64,000 nucleotides of DNA, taken from the NCBI GenBank assembly GCA_902728285.1, contig CACVBU010000603.1, positions 1,028,066-1,092,065 of the forward strand. Direction: 5' to 3'. Shown one piece after another: positions 12,201-25,200 of the stretch. The translations under genes were made by a program, and so were the position numbers. Within the stretch, counting starts at the first letter, position 1, and each line of letters opens with the position of its first letter. The DNA is from Clytia hemisphaerica (taxonomy: Eukaryota; Cnidaria; Hydrozoa; Leptothecata; Clytiidae). The notes under the pieces are model-generated. The model had not been told where the DNA came from and searched no databases. It saw only the letters and a program-made list of their open reading frames with translations.

Positions 12201-14570
12201 AAGCAAACGATATCACTCTTATTTAAAAACAAAACCTTTAATGTTCTGTTTCTATTTCCCTTTGTGTTTTATTTTCCGTATCAAAATTTTGTGGTAATTA
12301 CGGGCCTCATTTTGTAGACCAAAGGAAGCCGTAATTTGAAAATATTTTTTCACTTTTTCACTTGTCACCAAAATGTCAGCAATAGTTTGCAAGTTTGTAA
12401 ACAATCAGAAATCATCAACATTAACATACAAGTCACTTTTGGTTGGTTGAGATGGAAGTCGATTGCAAGAGAAGACGGTAATGGGTTGGTTTGTAAAAAG
12501 AAAATTCACACTGGGAAGAATTGGGATAAGGGAAATCACTATCTTTTTTGTTTATCCTTTTTATCCATTTTTTGGGAGGCAGTGTAATAAACACTTGAAG
12601 CAAAGGGTCTTTCAACTCTTTAACATTGCGAAACTAGTTTGGTAGATTTGCTGCTAGGCATTTAGTGCAAACGAAATCATATTCATAAATGATTTCGAAA
12701 TTCACTTTTGACCACGTCATAATAACTCCATGCACCCTACTCAAAAATACCTTTTCCCCTCTATTCATTTCACTACGGGATAGTATTCAAAAACTTAAAA
12801 AACAAACAGCTTACGGCTTGAAGAGATCATCCCGGTACTTCAGGGAGATTCAAACAGATAGACAATCCCTTCTAAAGCCGATATCTGTAAATCACGAGCT
12901 TAGGACAAGACTTATCTTTCAATTTTGATGATGTTTAATCTCCATGTTTACTTTTGTCACGCTTTCTTTTACTCCCAGTAGGACCAAATTAGATAATGGC
13001 ATAAGGGTATGACTCAAATATGCATTATCCCTTCTATTACACTAGAGTCTACTTCTGACTGAACTTCGCTTTCTGACGATTTTTGATGATGCTGAGTCCG
13101 GTAAAATATCAGCGCCATCCAGTCTACCAAAAAATCCATAAATGACCCCCGGGCTACTCTTCTATTTGAGGATGATTATATTTCTTACTTTTAAACGCTA
13201 AGAATATATCGTAAAACTTCTCAATACAACTCATCAATTAGCGGCCTCGAAAAAGTCCCTGCTGGCTGTAGGCTGCTGGCATCAACTGTTGGATTCGTTT
13301 TTTTTTGTACTATACTACCTGAAGTTTTGTAGAGGTCTGTGATATCGACAATATTCATTAAGTGTTCAAGCGCGTAAATTGCCGTTCAAGGCGTTCAAGC
13401 TATAGAGACATTTGAGTGACAGGGTTTTGACATCGTAATATCAAGACTGGATGATTCACTTCATGAACTTAATATGTTGTTTACTCTTCAAAGATACAGC
13501 AATAAGGATGTGATCTAATCAATGGAAAGACGATCTATCACCGATACTATTTCCGTACGAGACAAGATATATTTGTACCTGCTCTGTATGAAGTAAATAC
13601 TCCCCGGAGAAGATCATATTTTAATACTTTGGCTGATAATCTCAAGCATATAGGGGAAACAGTCACGCTCCATCTTGCGTGTTTTCTGAGATTACCGTTC
13701 TATCTTATAATGCTTTTATGAGACTTTATTTTGTTCCGATTTTCTCTTTATGCTTTTTGATCGATTCCGGATATTGTAACCAAGTAACTGAGATTATCAA
13801 AATAATTTGAAGACTCGGAATAATTTCCCATACTCACAATAGTCATGAAACATTTAGAGTCATAAGGCCGGTTGGCTTCAAAGTTGCCCGTCAACCAACT
13901 AACCCCGTCCACCAACCGGCCCACCTTCTCTAGACAATTTCATATGTATCTCCAAACAAAAGTTGTAAATAACTTGTTAAAGTATCTTAAGGGAAGGTCC
14001 AAATATTCAAAAAAGACTGATGCTCTCGCAAAGTCAATACCTAAAAATCAACCTATTCAACGTATCTCCAAAATTAGTAAGAAACACCGCTTGCACCATT
14101 ATATTTATGCTCAACAAATTCAAATAATACATCACTCTTGTTGTACTCTAGAGCAACTTGTTTTGAACAATGCGTCTTGATTCTGATGGACGTGGTAAGT
14201 AAGTAGAAGCGCTATTAGAATCATAAAACAGCGAACTAAGGGACTGTGTACGAATTTAAGGAGATGCTAGAATTAAGACTTTTTCGAAAGCTGAGTGTTC
14301 TTGTTGCTGTCCGGATGGGGAGTAGTTGATCATACAAGCATCATCACCAAGTAATATCATACCATTCAAAAAAGTAATAATTGACGACTATTTTCGTCTG
14401 CGCTGCAGGTTCTCAAATGAGTAGGCGGATCTGATGGTTATAATCAGATTGAATGAGAGGTAATGAAATCTTAATGGGAGATTTTATTATTAGCAATACC
14501 TCTGCTATTTGATATACCTATCAATAACATATTGAATGTCTTGATCCCTCTTTTATTGAATATCCTTGGT
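9220..14570. other. 5.3-kb gene-poor segment
   Basis: No supported gene. It holds a (TAGA)4 microsatellite at 11131-11148, a tRNA-like stretch on the minus strand at about 11575-11645 and a short GGCCGGTTGG/CCAACCGGCC inverted repeat at 13866-13920. An open frame at 13872-14180 lacks an ATG and any family motif. Rows around 10.6-11.1 kb and 12.7-14.2 kb are A/C-rich, unlike most of the window. Confidence 0.5.
11131..11148. repeat. (TAGA)n microsatellite
   Basis: Four and a half TAGA units, directly visible. Confidence 0.9.
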
Positions 14571-14860
14571 GAGGATTTGAACAAGCTCTATGTTGATTGG
14601 TTAAAACGAGATATTTTTTTGTAAGCAACGGAAAATGCTAATCATGAAAAGTGTGCGCTTTTCTTTTTGTTTCTATCTGGAAAGAAAGTCAACGAGACAA
14701 TTTCCTGGAGGTTTTGAAGAAGCTCTATGTTGATTAGTTAAATGATTTTGTAAGAAAATACTTTACCATATTGTAAGAAACGGAAAATGCCTATCACGAA
14801 AAGTGTGCGTTTTTTAGTTTTTATCTGGAAAGTATATGTCAATGAAACAACATGAGGCAA
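14571..14860. repeat. two tandem units of about 140-150 bp
   Basis: Unit 1 starts GAGGATTTGAACAAGCTCTA and unit 2 (14708) starts GAGGTTTTGAAGAAGCTCTA. Both contain ATGTTGATT(A/G)GTTAAA, ACGGAAAATGC, GAAAAGTGTGCG and TATCTGGAAAG in the same order. This is an old tandem duplication of non-coding DNA. Confidence 0.75.
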
Positions 14861-15411
14861 AGTTTGAGGAAAAGACACATATGAATGATGAAACATATAC
14901 ATACCTCATTGCATTGATCTACTTTATCAGCCATCATTTTCTACGCTTTAATAGAGAGTCTTATTAGTTTTAAGTTTTCCAGCCTTAGTCTTGTAACGGT
15001 TCTTATAAATTTATATTTTTTTCCGATGAAAGAAACTTCAACCATGCACCAGAATATGAAATACCATCTTATTATCAATTTGTGCACTTCTTTTTAAAAT
15101 GACCAATGATAATTTGGTATGAGTACAGAGGATGTGATGTGTGACCGTTTTGATCACCAGAAATGTCAACTATTTTACTTCTTGTTTTGATTTTGGTGAT
15201 GGTTTTGGTAATAGGTTTGCTAGACTTTCCCCATGATTGATTTGATTTGTTTAACTGGAATCATTCGTTTCGAGATGATAATTTCTGAAAATTTTTAAAT
15301 CGGATTTTCTGGATATCAATAATCTGGTTTAGATTCTTGGCTTGTAGATGATACCTTCTATGGTGAAAATGTTATAATATTTATTTTATATTTAATTATT
15401 TATAATATTTC

Positions 15412-15538
15412 TGTACCATAATTCGAACTAAAATATTGCTCCCCTCACCTGGAAAATGGTTTAAATTACTCTCTGTAGTTCGAATCTTTCTTTAAATCGA
15501 AGAAATGTTTTAGTCCCTGGAGATCGAAGTCAACTGTA
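15412..15538. repeat. diverged family B MITE
   Basis: Right terminus GATCGAAGTCAACTGTA and internal TAATTCGAACTAAAATAT and AGTTCGAATC blocks match the relative at 5474-5609. The left end is truncated. Confidence 0.55.
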
Positions 15539-15661
15539 AAGAATTCAGAGGTTTACCTCAGGACCATAAGAATTTGATTATCTCTTTGGAATTCCCACTT
15601 TAGACTTTTGACGACTTTTGGTTATACAGTAAAACACTTACAAGTTGTAAAGAAACTTTAC

Positions 15662-15914
15662 TACACGTTTTTTTATATAAGAACATCCAAAATTTTTTAA
15701 GCCTTCGGATGTTTTTAAGTTTTTGAGTTTTAAGCCTAAAAATGTTATTAACATGTTCTTATTTTCGCCATTTTTTTAGTATTTTTGACCTTTTTCCAAA
15801 GAAATTGGGTGTTCTAGAGCCCGCGAAGCCTTGAAATGTTCTTATTAACTTGTTCTTAAGATGTTGTCCATCGAAGCATGTTCTTATAGTTTGTTTTTAT
15901 ATAAAAAACGTGTA
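15662..15914. repeat. family A MITE, copy 6
   Basis: TACACGTTTTTTTATATAAG at the left and TATATAAAAAACGTGTA at the right. Internal TTAAGCCTTCGGATGTT, GCCTAAAAATGTTATTAACA and GAAGCCTTGAAATGTTCTTA show the family order. Close to full length. Confidence 0.8.
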
Positions 15915-18166
15915 TCTTGTTTTAGATGTTCTGTTTTCTTATGAAGAATGGCATTCAAATGGAGTAGTAATTATTTATGCCCGCTCCTCTTCGCATCACT
16001 TTAATGCTCATGTGTAATTAACGCGCTAATGACAAATTGTAATTAAAAACAGAAAACAGAAATTGTTTTCGAATTGATTCCTGGCTAAAATTCTTCTGTT
16101 TTGATTCGGTGTGTTGTGCATTTATCAATCATTATGTGTAGTTAAGACGGTATTAGGTATACTGTAATTGGATTGGTAATGTGTGGAAGGAATGTGTGTG
16201 TCTGTACATTTGTCTTGTAATTTTTGTTCAAATGTGTGGGTTGTGGAAGAAAAGAAATCTTTTGGTATTTCTAAGTATTGTCAGGTTGGGGAAGTTTAAT
16301 TTTAAGTTCTGGGTTCATTCCGTATTTATTTACGAACTTTTGACTATTGGTTCTCAAATCTTGAGTACTCCAGTTCTTTTCTAGATTTTTCAGCAAGAGA
16401 ATATTTTATGGCGTGAGCTAGCAGATCGAATTGCCTAGCATAGGGTGCAGTATGCAGTGCTGACAAATCCTAATAAGGACGAAATGCATATGCTGCTCTG
16501 CCACCCAAATCTCCTGAAAGAAGATGGTTGGAAATTCACATATATATTTCGCTTTTATTCTTTTTTGAGATATAGTCCAGAGTCTTTAAAACACTGGCAT
16601 ACTTGGTTCTACAAAAATAAATGTGAAATGATTTTTGATTGAAAAGAAAAGGAAAACGAGGCGTTCCTTAAATGGTAAGTGACTATAGCTTCTCACAGTG
16701 AAGTCGAAATTACTAGGCTAAGCATTTGCCGGCACCAGGAACCACGTTTTTTTCCTTGACACCACGCGGAATAGAGATAGACTAGCTAAACACACACGTT
16801 TTGCGTTCAAAATCAAGTTTTTTTAAATCTATCGATATTTTCTCCTCCTATAGTCAAATCACTTGTTGCCGAAGGTATCATAGCTAGGTAATACCTCTCT
16901 GTGTTTCCTTATTAAAAGGACTTAAATGTTTTTGTTGCATAGAGGAAAGTGCTGTGGAATTAAACAGTTGGGAATTCTGATTGTAATGACTGAATGACGC
17001 GCTCTTGTATTATGTATTGGGTTATATTATAGTGGTATAATACATTCTGTAATATGACGTAATAGGGAATACGGATTTTCTATAAGAACTAGGAGCTTCT
17101 GGCTGATTGATGCTCTTATTTTTTTCATGATTTTTAGTCGTTTAAGCACCTATTTGTTCGCGGATGTTGGACATTCCGGGGATCTGTAAAGTTTAGAGCA
17201 AGTTCCTCTTCCGCCTTGATGATGAGCAAATTTGGTTGATACAGGGGTGATAATAATTGATTCAGAAAATACAAAATAAAACCAACACACTATCAAACTC
17301 AACCCGTCTTTTCAAAGCTCTCCTTTTGAAAATATTTCAGGACTAAAACATTGCATTGAAGACAGGTTTGAGGTTTTCTGTTATCTAGTATGACAATTTT
17401 GTATAAATGATATCAAAAGATCGTGTGAAGATGTCTAGATGAGTTATCTAAAAATCATGTGTAGGAAAGTTTTAATGCTATAAGAATAATCATCATGGTT
17501 TCATTTGCTGATTTAGTTCTTATAAAGAAAACATTATATCATTTTGAGGTATTTTCTTAAAAATGGAGCATTATCCATTGTAAAACAAAAGCATATTATA
17601 GAAAATCAAATGAGTACGAACCCTTTATAAAATGTCCATTGTCAAGCCCTTAGATGGGAGTTTGACATAATACCCAATTAAAGTGTAGCATTTCCTCTCT
17701 GTAATATTTTTTTTCTTCTTTCTCCCTTCAAAAGTACTCTAACGTTTTTTGATTAGAAAGCTGTCAGTGTCAACTTTATGACGGATTTTTTTTTGTTCAT
17801 TCTTGAATTCAATTTTCTGATTCACGCTTACTCGCGATAAAGAATTTAGATATGATGAAGTTCTGGTCACGTTGAAGAAAATTTCTTAGATTTCAATAAT
17901 TATTTCTACCTTATCTTATTTATCTTATTAGTCGATGTGGGTTTTTCAAGGAAATTTATTACGGAAAAGGATGAATGTAAAATGATGTGTTGTTTTGTTG
18001 CTGAGATTTACTTCATTTGAAAAGACGTCAGTAATATCACTTATGGTTTTAGAAACTGGAAATTCTAAATATGGCTACGGTACTTATTTAACAACAAACA
18101 AATTGATACAACCTTAAGCACTGTCGTTATTTAATTGGTGAAAGTTATATGAATGTAGAAAGAATC
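15915..18166. other. non-coding DNA
   Basis: Frames of 60-70 codons at 16181 and 16445 start with ATG but are rich in F, L, K and N, lack domain signatures and have no good splice partners. No gene is supported. Confidence 0.5.
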
Positions 18167-18441
18167 TACACGTTTTTTTTAAAGAAACTAATTTTACCAA
18201 GCAGCCTCAATGTTTCTTAAGAAATCAGCCTTTTAAGCCTTTAATGATTCTTACATGTTTCTTAACTTTTTGACATAATCAGCCTCACATTTGTTTTGAT
18301 TGGAAGATTCCTTAAAAAAAACGAATTAAAAAATGTTATTTTCTCATTCTCAGCCTCAGCATGTTTCTTAGAAGTTTTTTAGTTTTTAGGCATTTTGAGC
18401 CTCATGTTTCTTAAAAGTGTATTTCTTTAAAAAAACGTCTA
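18167..18441. repeat. family A-related MITE, GTTTCTTA variant
   Basis: Begins TACACGTTTTTTTTAAAGAA and ends TTTCTTTAAAAAAACGTCTA. The subterminal word is GTTTCTTA instead of GTTCTTA, and the GCCTCA.../...GAGGC arrangement is repeated through the copy. It is a sister subfamily with the same termini. Confidence 0.7.
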
Positions 18442-19658
18442 ATGCGTTGAGATCACTACACACACCAGCCTTTGTTTTTGTTTCAACTCCACAGTTTTTA
18501 GAATAAACTTCAATAAAGCTGGTATATAGGTGGTACATCTATGAAACGAGATAAGTCTAGTTCGTAATTAATATTTGTTAGTTAACGAGTTGGCCATTTA
18601 ATCCTAATGACAAACCATCGATCGATAATCGGTTTGTTACCTCGATGCTATAACATTACTGACTTCCTTGCAAGCTATAATTCTTTTTGTTGTCTTGCTA
18701 TGGAAGTGTTCATCTTTTTGAAATCTGGGGAGTTCAGTGTCTTGTACCTGGTTTCTTGCTCTGTTTCATAGACTTAGAATTCATTTATAAAAATTAGGTT
18801 CGATATATGTATATTTTGAATTTGCTTTTCTTTATAAACTAGTGCTCCTGATTATCTTTTCGACGGTGTATCATCTATCAAAATGAAGGCGTTCGAATAT
18901 GGTAGGAAAACCTACGTTACACGCTAACATGTAAAATATGTAGAACTGGCTTACTTCACTGTAAGTCTCGCTCATTAAAAGAAAGATAGCCGAAGGAGTA
19001 CACTGAAGTAAAAAGTATCTCAAGTCCATATATGATACTTTGTAATTTCCAAACATATTGTGTCTATTTACAGACAACCAGAGGGAATGAATATTGTAGC
19101 TTGATAGTTCAAACTTTATTTTTTTCATTTTGCAAAGTCCCATTTTACAAGTGGTCATACCACAATTCAAAACACAACTTGAAAAATTGACCAATGTTTT
19201 TCTTTGTCAAAAAGAGTTTTCATCAATCATTGAATTCTTTGAAGATTGACCTGCCATAGGTATTATGATTTATGAGGATCTTAAAAACAAAACGTGCAAC
19301 GTGAATTAGTTTGTTATACGAGACTGTAATACTTTTGTTACTTCGTTATTACAGCATGTTATGAATAAGTGTGTAAGCGGTGTAGAGGTCAGGCATAATG
19401 GATATACGATTAAATGCATAGGATGAACACATTTTTTGGTTGTTTTCTCTGCTTTCTAAATTCATCAGGTATCAATTTTGAATGAGTATTATTTTTTCAA
19501 AATTACTATGTTTTAATCAATTGATCAAATGTGTTTTTGAGGCAAAAATGAAGAAATTAAGAGATGAATGCTCTGAAGTATCACTGCCTAATCTCATTTC
19601 ACAATGAATATATTTTTGCAATGTCAGCATAAAGATCAGACAACCGTTAGCCTGAGAA
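18442..19658. other. non-coding DNA
   Basis: A 107-codon minus-strand frame at 18871-19194 has no signature and no acceptor/donor logic. Nothing supported. Confidence 0.5.
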
Positions 19659-20073
19659 TAGCGACTTTATGTATATGTATTTGCACTTTTGAGGACGGTA
19701 AAGTGACTGAAACGATTTGGAAAAACCCGCAGTTCTGACCCGAAAAATCGAGACGATAAAGTTGCTGATTTACCGTCGTCCTCAGTTAGTCATATGATCT
19801 AGTCAAATTAGAACCTTATTGTCTCCGTTGATGAAAACATATTACCGAGTTTATGTATTTGCACTTTTGAGGACGGTAGAGTGACTGAAGCGATTTGGAA
19901 AAACCCGCAATTACACCCCGCAAAATCGAGGACGGTAAAAGTGCTGATTTACCGTCGTCCTCAGCTGGTCAGGATCTAATCAAATTAGAACCTTACCGTC
20001 TCCGTCGCTGAAAAACACACATACATAAACTCGCTACTATGTGAAAAAACACACATACATAAACTCGGTAATA
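19659..20073. repeat. tandemly duplicated MITE with 178-bp period
   Basis: TTGCACTTTTGAGGACGGTA occurs at 19681 and again at 19859, followed in both by GTGACTGAA(A/G)CGATTTGG, AAAAACCCGCA, TTTACCGTCGTCCTCAG and CAAATTAGAACCTTA. Each unit is itself palindromic (GAGGACGG/CCGTCGTCCTC). The outer end TACATAAACTCGGTAAT is inverted relative to ATTACCGAGTTTATGTA at 19841. The last 25-bp motif (ACACACATACATAAACTCG) is also repeated twice, from about 20010 and 20046. Confidence 0.8.
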
Positions 20074-21180
20074 TCTCTGCAAGGGATAGAACATTTGGTA
20101 GTACAACGTCATAGCTTTGATAACTCATTTCTTAAAAATACAGAGGCGTCGTCTCGTAAGAGAAGAAGGAAGCCAGTCATTAGCTTGATTAAAGTTTTAT
20201 CGGTTTTATCTACACGTGAGACCTCATATTTTCAAGTGTTCGGAAGCTGGTCATACGGGATCCTACTTCTCCACATTTTCAGTATGATATTCTAAATATG
20301 ATACATCATCTCTATAATTGTATAATTTTCTTTGCAAATGTATCAGAAAAATCTCTAGCTGGGCATGATATCATTTCCTAGTGCTTAATACCCTCGTATC
20401 CATTACAAGCTAATAGATTTACACTGTCGTTGATGAAGTTTTGATACAAAGCATTGGAAACACCTCACACAGTGTAGGTGACAATTAAAAAATATGAAAT
20501 CTTAGTGCACGGGTGTGTAAGAAGCATTTCAAAATAGTTTTTTGTTGGCTTTATTCCTTTGCAATGATGAATGGCGTGAATGATTTGTTTTGTTGATTTT
20601 GAATATACGAAATATCTTATAACGCAAAAGATCAAGGTTTCAAGGTAACGAGACAATTCGTGTCGAGTCTCTATAGCTTGAAGACAAAAAAGTGATATGA
20701 GGAGAATCAAATAGCAAGCAATATATTATCCTTGTTCACCAGAAAGTTATATTTGAATTAAGGAGATACTTTAGTTATTATGAAGCCTTGATCGAGCTGT
20801 GCAGAATATCAACTTTACGCTCTTCAAACTATTTAAACGATTTTGCTATTGCTATGAATCTTATAGTCTTATAGTGTAATTCTTTATTCTTGACGATACG
20901 CTTATATTATATTATTTCAATTAATCATTTTGCAAAGTGATCAATATTTTATGTGATGACGGTAATTGTCTTTTCTATTTTTCTCTTTCTTACCTCAAGA
21001 GATTTGAAAATTTATAACAATTCCACAAGAATTTTTAGAATGTTATTATTCACGGGGCTTTGCTTGCTACTTCATATTAACATCATTGAAGTCATTGGTA
21101 TTCATCCCTGTGGCGGATAAAAAGCGAAAGTTTGAGATTTCGTGCGTTGTGGGAGTGTTTTATTTTCCATTTCCTACTGT
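20074..21180. other. non-coding DNA
   Basis: No gene seen. Short frames only, with no motif. Confidence 0.5.
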
Positions 21181-21270
21181 CCGCACCAAATCGTTCGCGG
21201 GAAATTTTGCGGATGATCATTTTTCAAGAACCAATCAGAATGCTCCATTTCTTCATTTATCCAATAAAAT
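21181..21270 (+). promoter_or_regulatory. possible promoter: E2F-like GCGGGAAA and two CCAAT boxes
   Basis: GCGGGAAA, the canonical E2F core, is at 21197-21204. CCAAT boxes are at 21231 (CCAATCAG) and 21261 (CCAATAAA). This local GC-richer patch lies about 0.9 kb upstream of the first coding exon of Ig gene 1. Spacing of E2F and CCAAT within 100 bp is common in animal promoters, but short motifs can occur by chance and no TATA box or start site is evident. It could serve Ig gene 1 or be unrelated. Confidence 0.3.
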
Positions 21271-22154
21271 GTTCTTAAAAATCCAATAGACAATGTTGTG
21301 AAGCAATCCTAAAAAAGGAGAAGATCGGAAATAAAAATGGCGCGATAGCAACGAATAACAGTTTTTGGAAGGGGTTGTGTTTTTTTTTCGAAAGACCTCA
21401 AACGAGTTGATTTGGTTCTGGATTAAGGATTAATATTAACTATCAATATTCTCAGACATTAATCTCTAGGTTAACAAAATCGAAGGTCTTATCTTTTTCA
21501 GAAAAGTAAAAGAGAAGGGGGTAATTTTAATGAAATAAAACAACGGTTTTGTTGTTTCTACGAACATGTTAATTTTAACATCTCCATCTAATCCTTTCTC
21601 TTCCTTTTATAAAATAAGTTTGTTGATTATTTGTTAAAGTACATTGGATTAATATTTTTCATTGAAGTCCCTTTAACATTATTGTATTTTATTTGTCAAG
21701 AAACCCCCTGGTTCTCACTCTCTCCTTATGTAAATGTCGGTTGGCTTATCACAAAAGAAGTTTGACTGATTACTTGTATATGCTAAAAAAATGCTACATT
21801 GTAATCTGATATTACTTTACATTTCTCAGTTTTAATTGTTTTGAATTGTGTACATGCATGTCTATACTGTGCTGAAAATAAGCACAAGGTTTATTTTCAA
21901 TGACAATTTTTAACTTGTTTGTTGTATAAACCAATAAGGTGTAGATTTTGTTCTAAGACTTTTCATGCAAATTCTTTTTTTTTTTACAGAAACAAAAATT
22001 GAATTGTACACACTAGATAAACAAATGAAATACAAAGTCATGATTTCTATGTAAGATTTTCAGACATTTTGTGGTTTTTGCAAGTGTTCAATGTAAACAA
22101 TTTTCAAGAGCTTTAATTTCCTCGGAGCCTATACCAATCTTGATCAAATTACAA

Positions 22155-22203
22155 ATGATGTCTCATTGGATCCACAACTTGGCCATTCTACTTATTATAA
22201 CAG
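22155..22203 (+). CDS. Ig gene 1, exon 1 (signal peptide)
   Basis: Two adjacent ATGs (22155, 22158) open a hydrophobic run, HNLAILLIIT. The donor is ACAG|GTAAAG and the intron is phase 1. A longer upstream frame exists from 22071 but begins with a non-ATG codon, so 22155 is preferred. Confidence 0.6.
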
Positions 22204-25200
22204 GTAAAGATTCTTTCCATTTAAAAATAAAATCCAGTAGAGGATCACTCTGAAGCGCCTGATTTTCTTGTAGATAGTATAGTGAAATACTTATGAATAA
22301 ATTTTTATGATGCATCAGCCTTACAGTTAGGGAAAACTTTTGGCGCGTAAGGGTACAGGCAAGCGCAGCGTTCCACCTCCCAGTAGGGCACCGATGTACG
22401 TGGGGTCTCCCAGGTGGAATGGCGATAATGACAGTTGTAAACCCTCACACGTGAGGTCTGTCCATCTATATCTACTATATATTTCACTTTATAAACAACC
22501 TTGAATTTTGAATTTTGCGTAATTGGAAACGTATAGGCTCGAGCCAATACATAGTATTGACAAATTTTAAAAAATTCTCCAGGTTTTGATGCATCATGAA
22601 GATTTAGCTGCAAGTGTTTAATCATTAAACTTGGCTGGGTTGGGATATCTTGCAAAAAATTTCCAGGTTTTGGAAAAACGACTGACACCACGTACACAAG
22701 CTACAGTTCTGTTTTGCTCAGAGACTAAATTAAGCCATATTTGAATTCAAGTTTTACGTCACTATTAACCAATAGAATGGCTTCATTTTGTTTCGAAGCA
22801 CAACGTAACTGTTACCTGTGAACAAATTGTGAAAAATTCTTGCACTTATATACCTTGTGATTCCACATTTTAAATAATTGTTGGATTGTTCAAAAATAAT
22901 TTTCATGAAATTCAGATTTTTGAGTACTGCTGGAGCTCTCCCGCATTAATGTTCTGTAAAGTAAAGGGTGTTGCAAACAGATTGAAGTACTGTTAAAAGT
23001 ATATTTTTATTTAAGATTTCTAAACGTTTCTAAACTGCAGAATTGATAAATCCAAGAGAAACTTATGCAGACTTTGAATGCTCAGAATCCTCTTTTGGAA
23101 TCAGGGTTCAGACAGACCCTGGAAAACCTGGAAAACCTGGAAATATGATAAATTTTCAGAAAAATCAGGGAAACTCAGGGAAACCCAGGGAAAAATTTTT
23201 TTTCCCAGTCTGCTCAGGGAAACTCAGGGAATTTTATTTTTTGAAGAATGAATGGAAAAAACAGATTTAAAAGTTTTTTTAGTTTTAAAGTGTTTATTCA
23301 TATGCAGTATTTGTAGCTTTAATTTTTACCTTAGGTTTACCATTTGATTTGTGTGCCTTTTGTTTAAAGATACATCTCTTTTGACTCTGCTTAGTTTTTA
23401 TGGTTTGCTTGATACTCAGGGTAAAAAATAGAGAAAAAATAGCTAAAATGAGGAATTTCTCAGGGAAAAAACCTTTGAAAATTGATTAAAATTCAGGGAA
23501 ACTCAGGGAATTTTATTTTCGAAGGTCTGTCTGAACCCTGGGAATTCATCATAAATATTTTTAGTTTTTGGGCAACTGATAAATCTTCAGCAGTCTTCAA
23601 TCGAATATAGACAGTAAACATAAAATAAAAATTTAAAATAGAGTGCATCCTAGATTAAAATTATTTTTATATCTTTTTAGTAAATTTAGCAGTATGCCAA
23701 AGCTCATCACCTTGGATTGAAACATTCGCAATCGTAGGAAAATCAATAGAACTATCTTGTGATGTTGAATTCAGCAGTATCGTCTCCACAGACTGGAAGA
23801 GGAGAGACAATGGAACGAATGCCAAAGACAAATCTTTTTTCTTAGCAAAAATAAAAAATGGAAATCTTACTCAAGTAAGTATCAACACAGTGAAAAATAT
23901 TGTTTATTTTGTTTATGAACTTTTATTTCAAATGCATTGACCCAAGTGAGAAAACCTAATTTTTTGGACAAAAAAGTAACTGTAGACTTATTCAATAATA
24001 TGTATATGCCAATCTACTTAGTCAATAAGATAATTCTTATTGTTTATTCAGTTTCAATTTTCTTCTCATAATTTAACCTTGGGATTAAATCAGGCTGACA
24101 TAAATTTGTTTACTTTTAAGATGACTTTTAGACTTTTATTTAACTTTAAGATGAACCATGAATCTTTACAAAGCTTTAATTTGATATGGTTCTATCCCTA
24201 AATTTCTTTCGCCTATTGCATTTTTCCCACAAGCTATTCCTGCGATCGCACAGCAAAATAAACAGTTAAAGATCTTCTTCAAAAAAAGTTACCTAATTTC
24301 TAAAATTATTTGCTTATTTGCTACTTACTTATTCTTGCTATGCAATGAAGATTCTGTACCAGTGTTTTAGTGACAGAGAAAGTAGTGCAAATAGAATAAA
24401 AGGAGAAAACCTAATTCAAAGAAATAGTTAAAACTAATTCTTTCCAAAACCTCTCGAACTCCTTATAATAGAGGCTTAGGCACAGCTTAGAAAAACATAG
24501 TTTCATAACATTCTTTCTCCTTCAATCTTTAGACTGCAGATGAATATAAAAAGAGGCTTGCATCGAAAAATAACAATTTGATATTGAAGGATTGCAAGAT
24601 CAAAGATCAAGCACTTTATTATTGCACAGCACAACTTCTGGATGGACGTGTGATCACTGGTCGACCAATAAAACTTGTTGTCAGCAGTAAGTCAAAATAT
24701 AATTTAGAGTAAATTACAGATTTTTTTAGGAAGAAAGACTTCTCCTTGACTTTTCACATTATTAAATATAATCAATTTTCAAAAGCTATTGAAGTTCCTA
24801 GTGGGCAAAGTTTCCGGGTTGACCATAAATCTTTCTTCTCATATTATATAGATCTTACCTTCTCTGAATTTTAATAAAAGTAAGTTAAGTTTGTTCTTCG
24901 CCAACCTGTTGTATCCAGAACAGGGGGGGGTCAGGATCCAGATACCAAACCCAGGGCCGGGGGGTGGTGTCAATTTTTTTTTTCAAATTTCAAAAAGTCA
25001 AGTTGGTATTGATACCAAAATTAGGGGGTGGGTCCCCCTTTTTTTGAAAATTAGGGAATTTTTAAGTTGGTATAGATACCAAAATGAGGGGGTGGGTCCC
25101 CCTTTTTTTAATTTTTTCTGAATTTGAAATTGGTATCTGACTTAAAATGTTGTATAATGTAAGTATAAAAACTTATTTGAATCGTTTACACTATACCCTG

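Noticed and set aside
13872-14180. 102-codon + strand frame
   Set aside because: Starts at a non-ATG codon, no family motif and no acceptor in phase with a neighbour.
18871-19194. 107-codon minus-strand frame
   Set aside because: Residue composition reflects base composition; no recognisable features.
24905-25121. 76-codon frame with Gly/Pro-rich repeats
   Set aside because: Produced by subterminal repeats of the 24921-25905 element.
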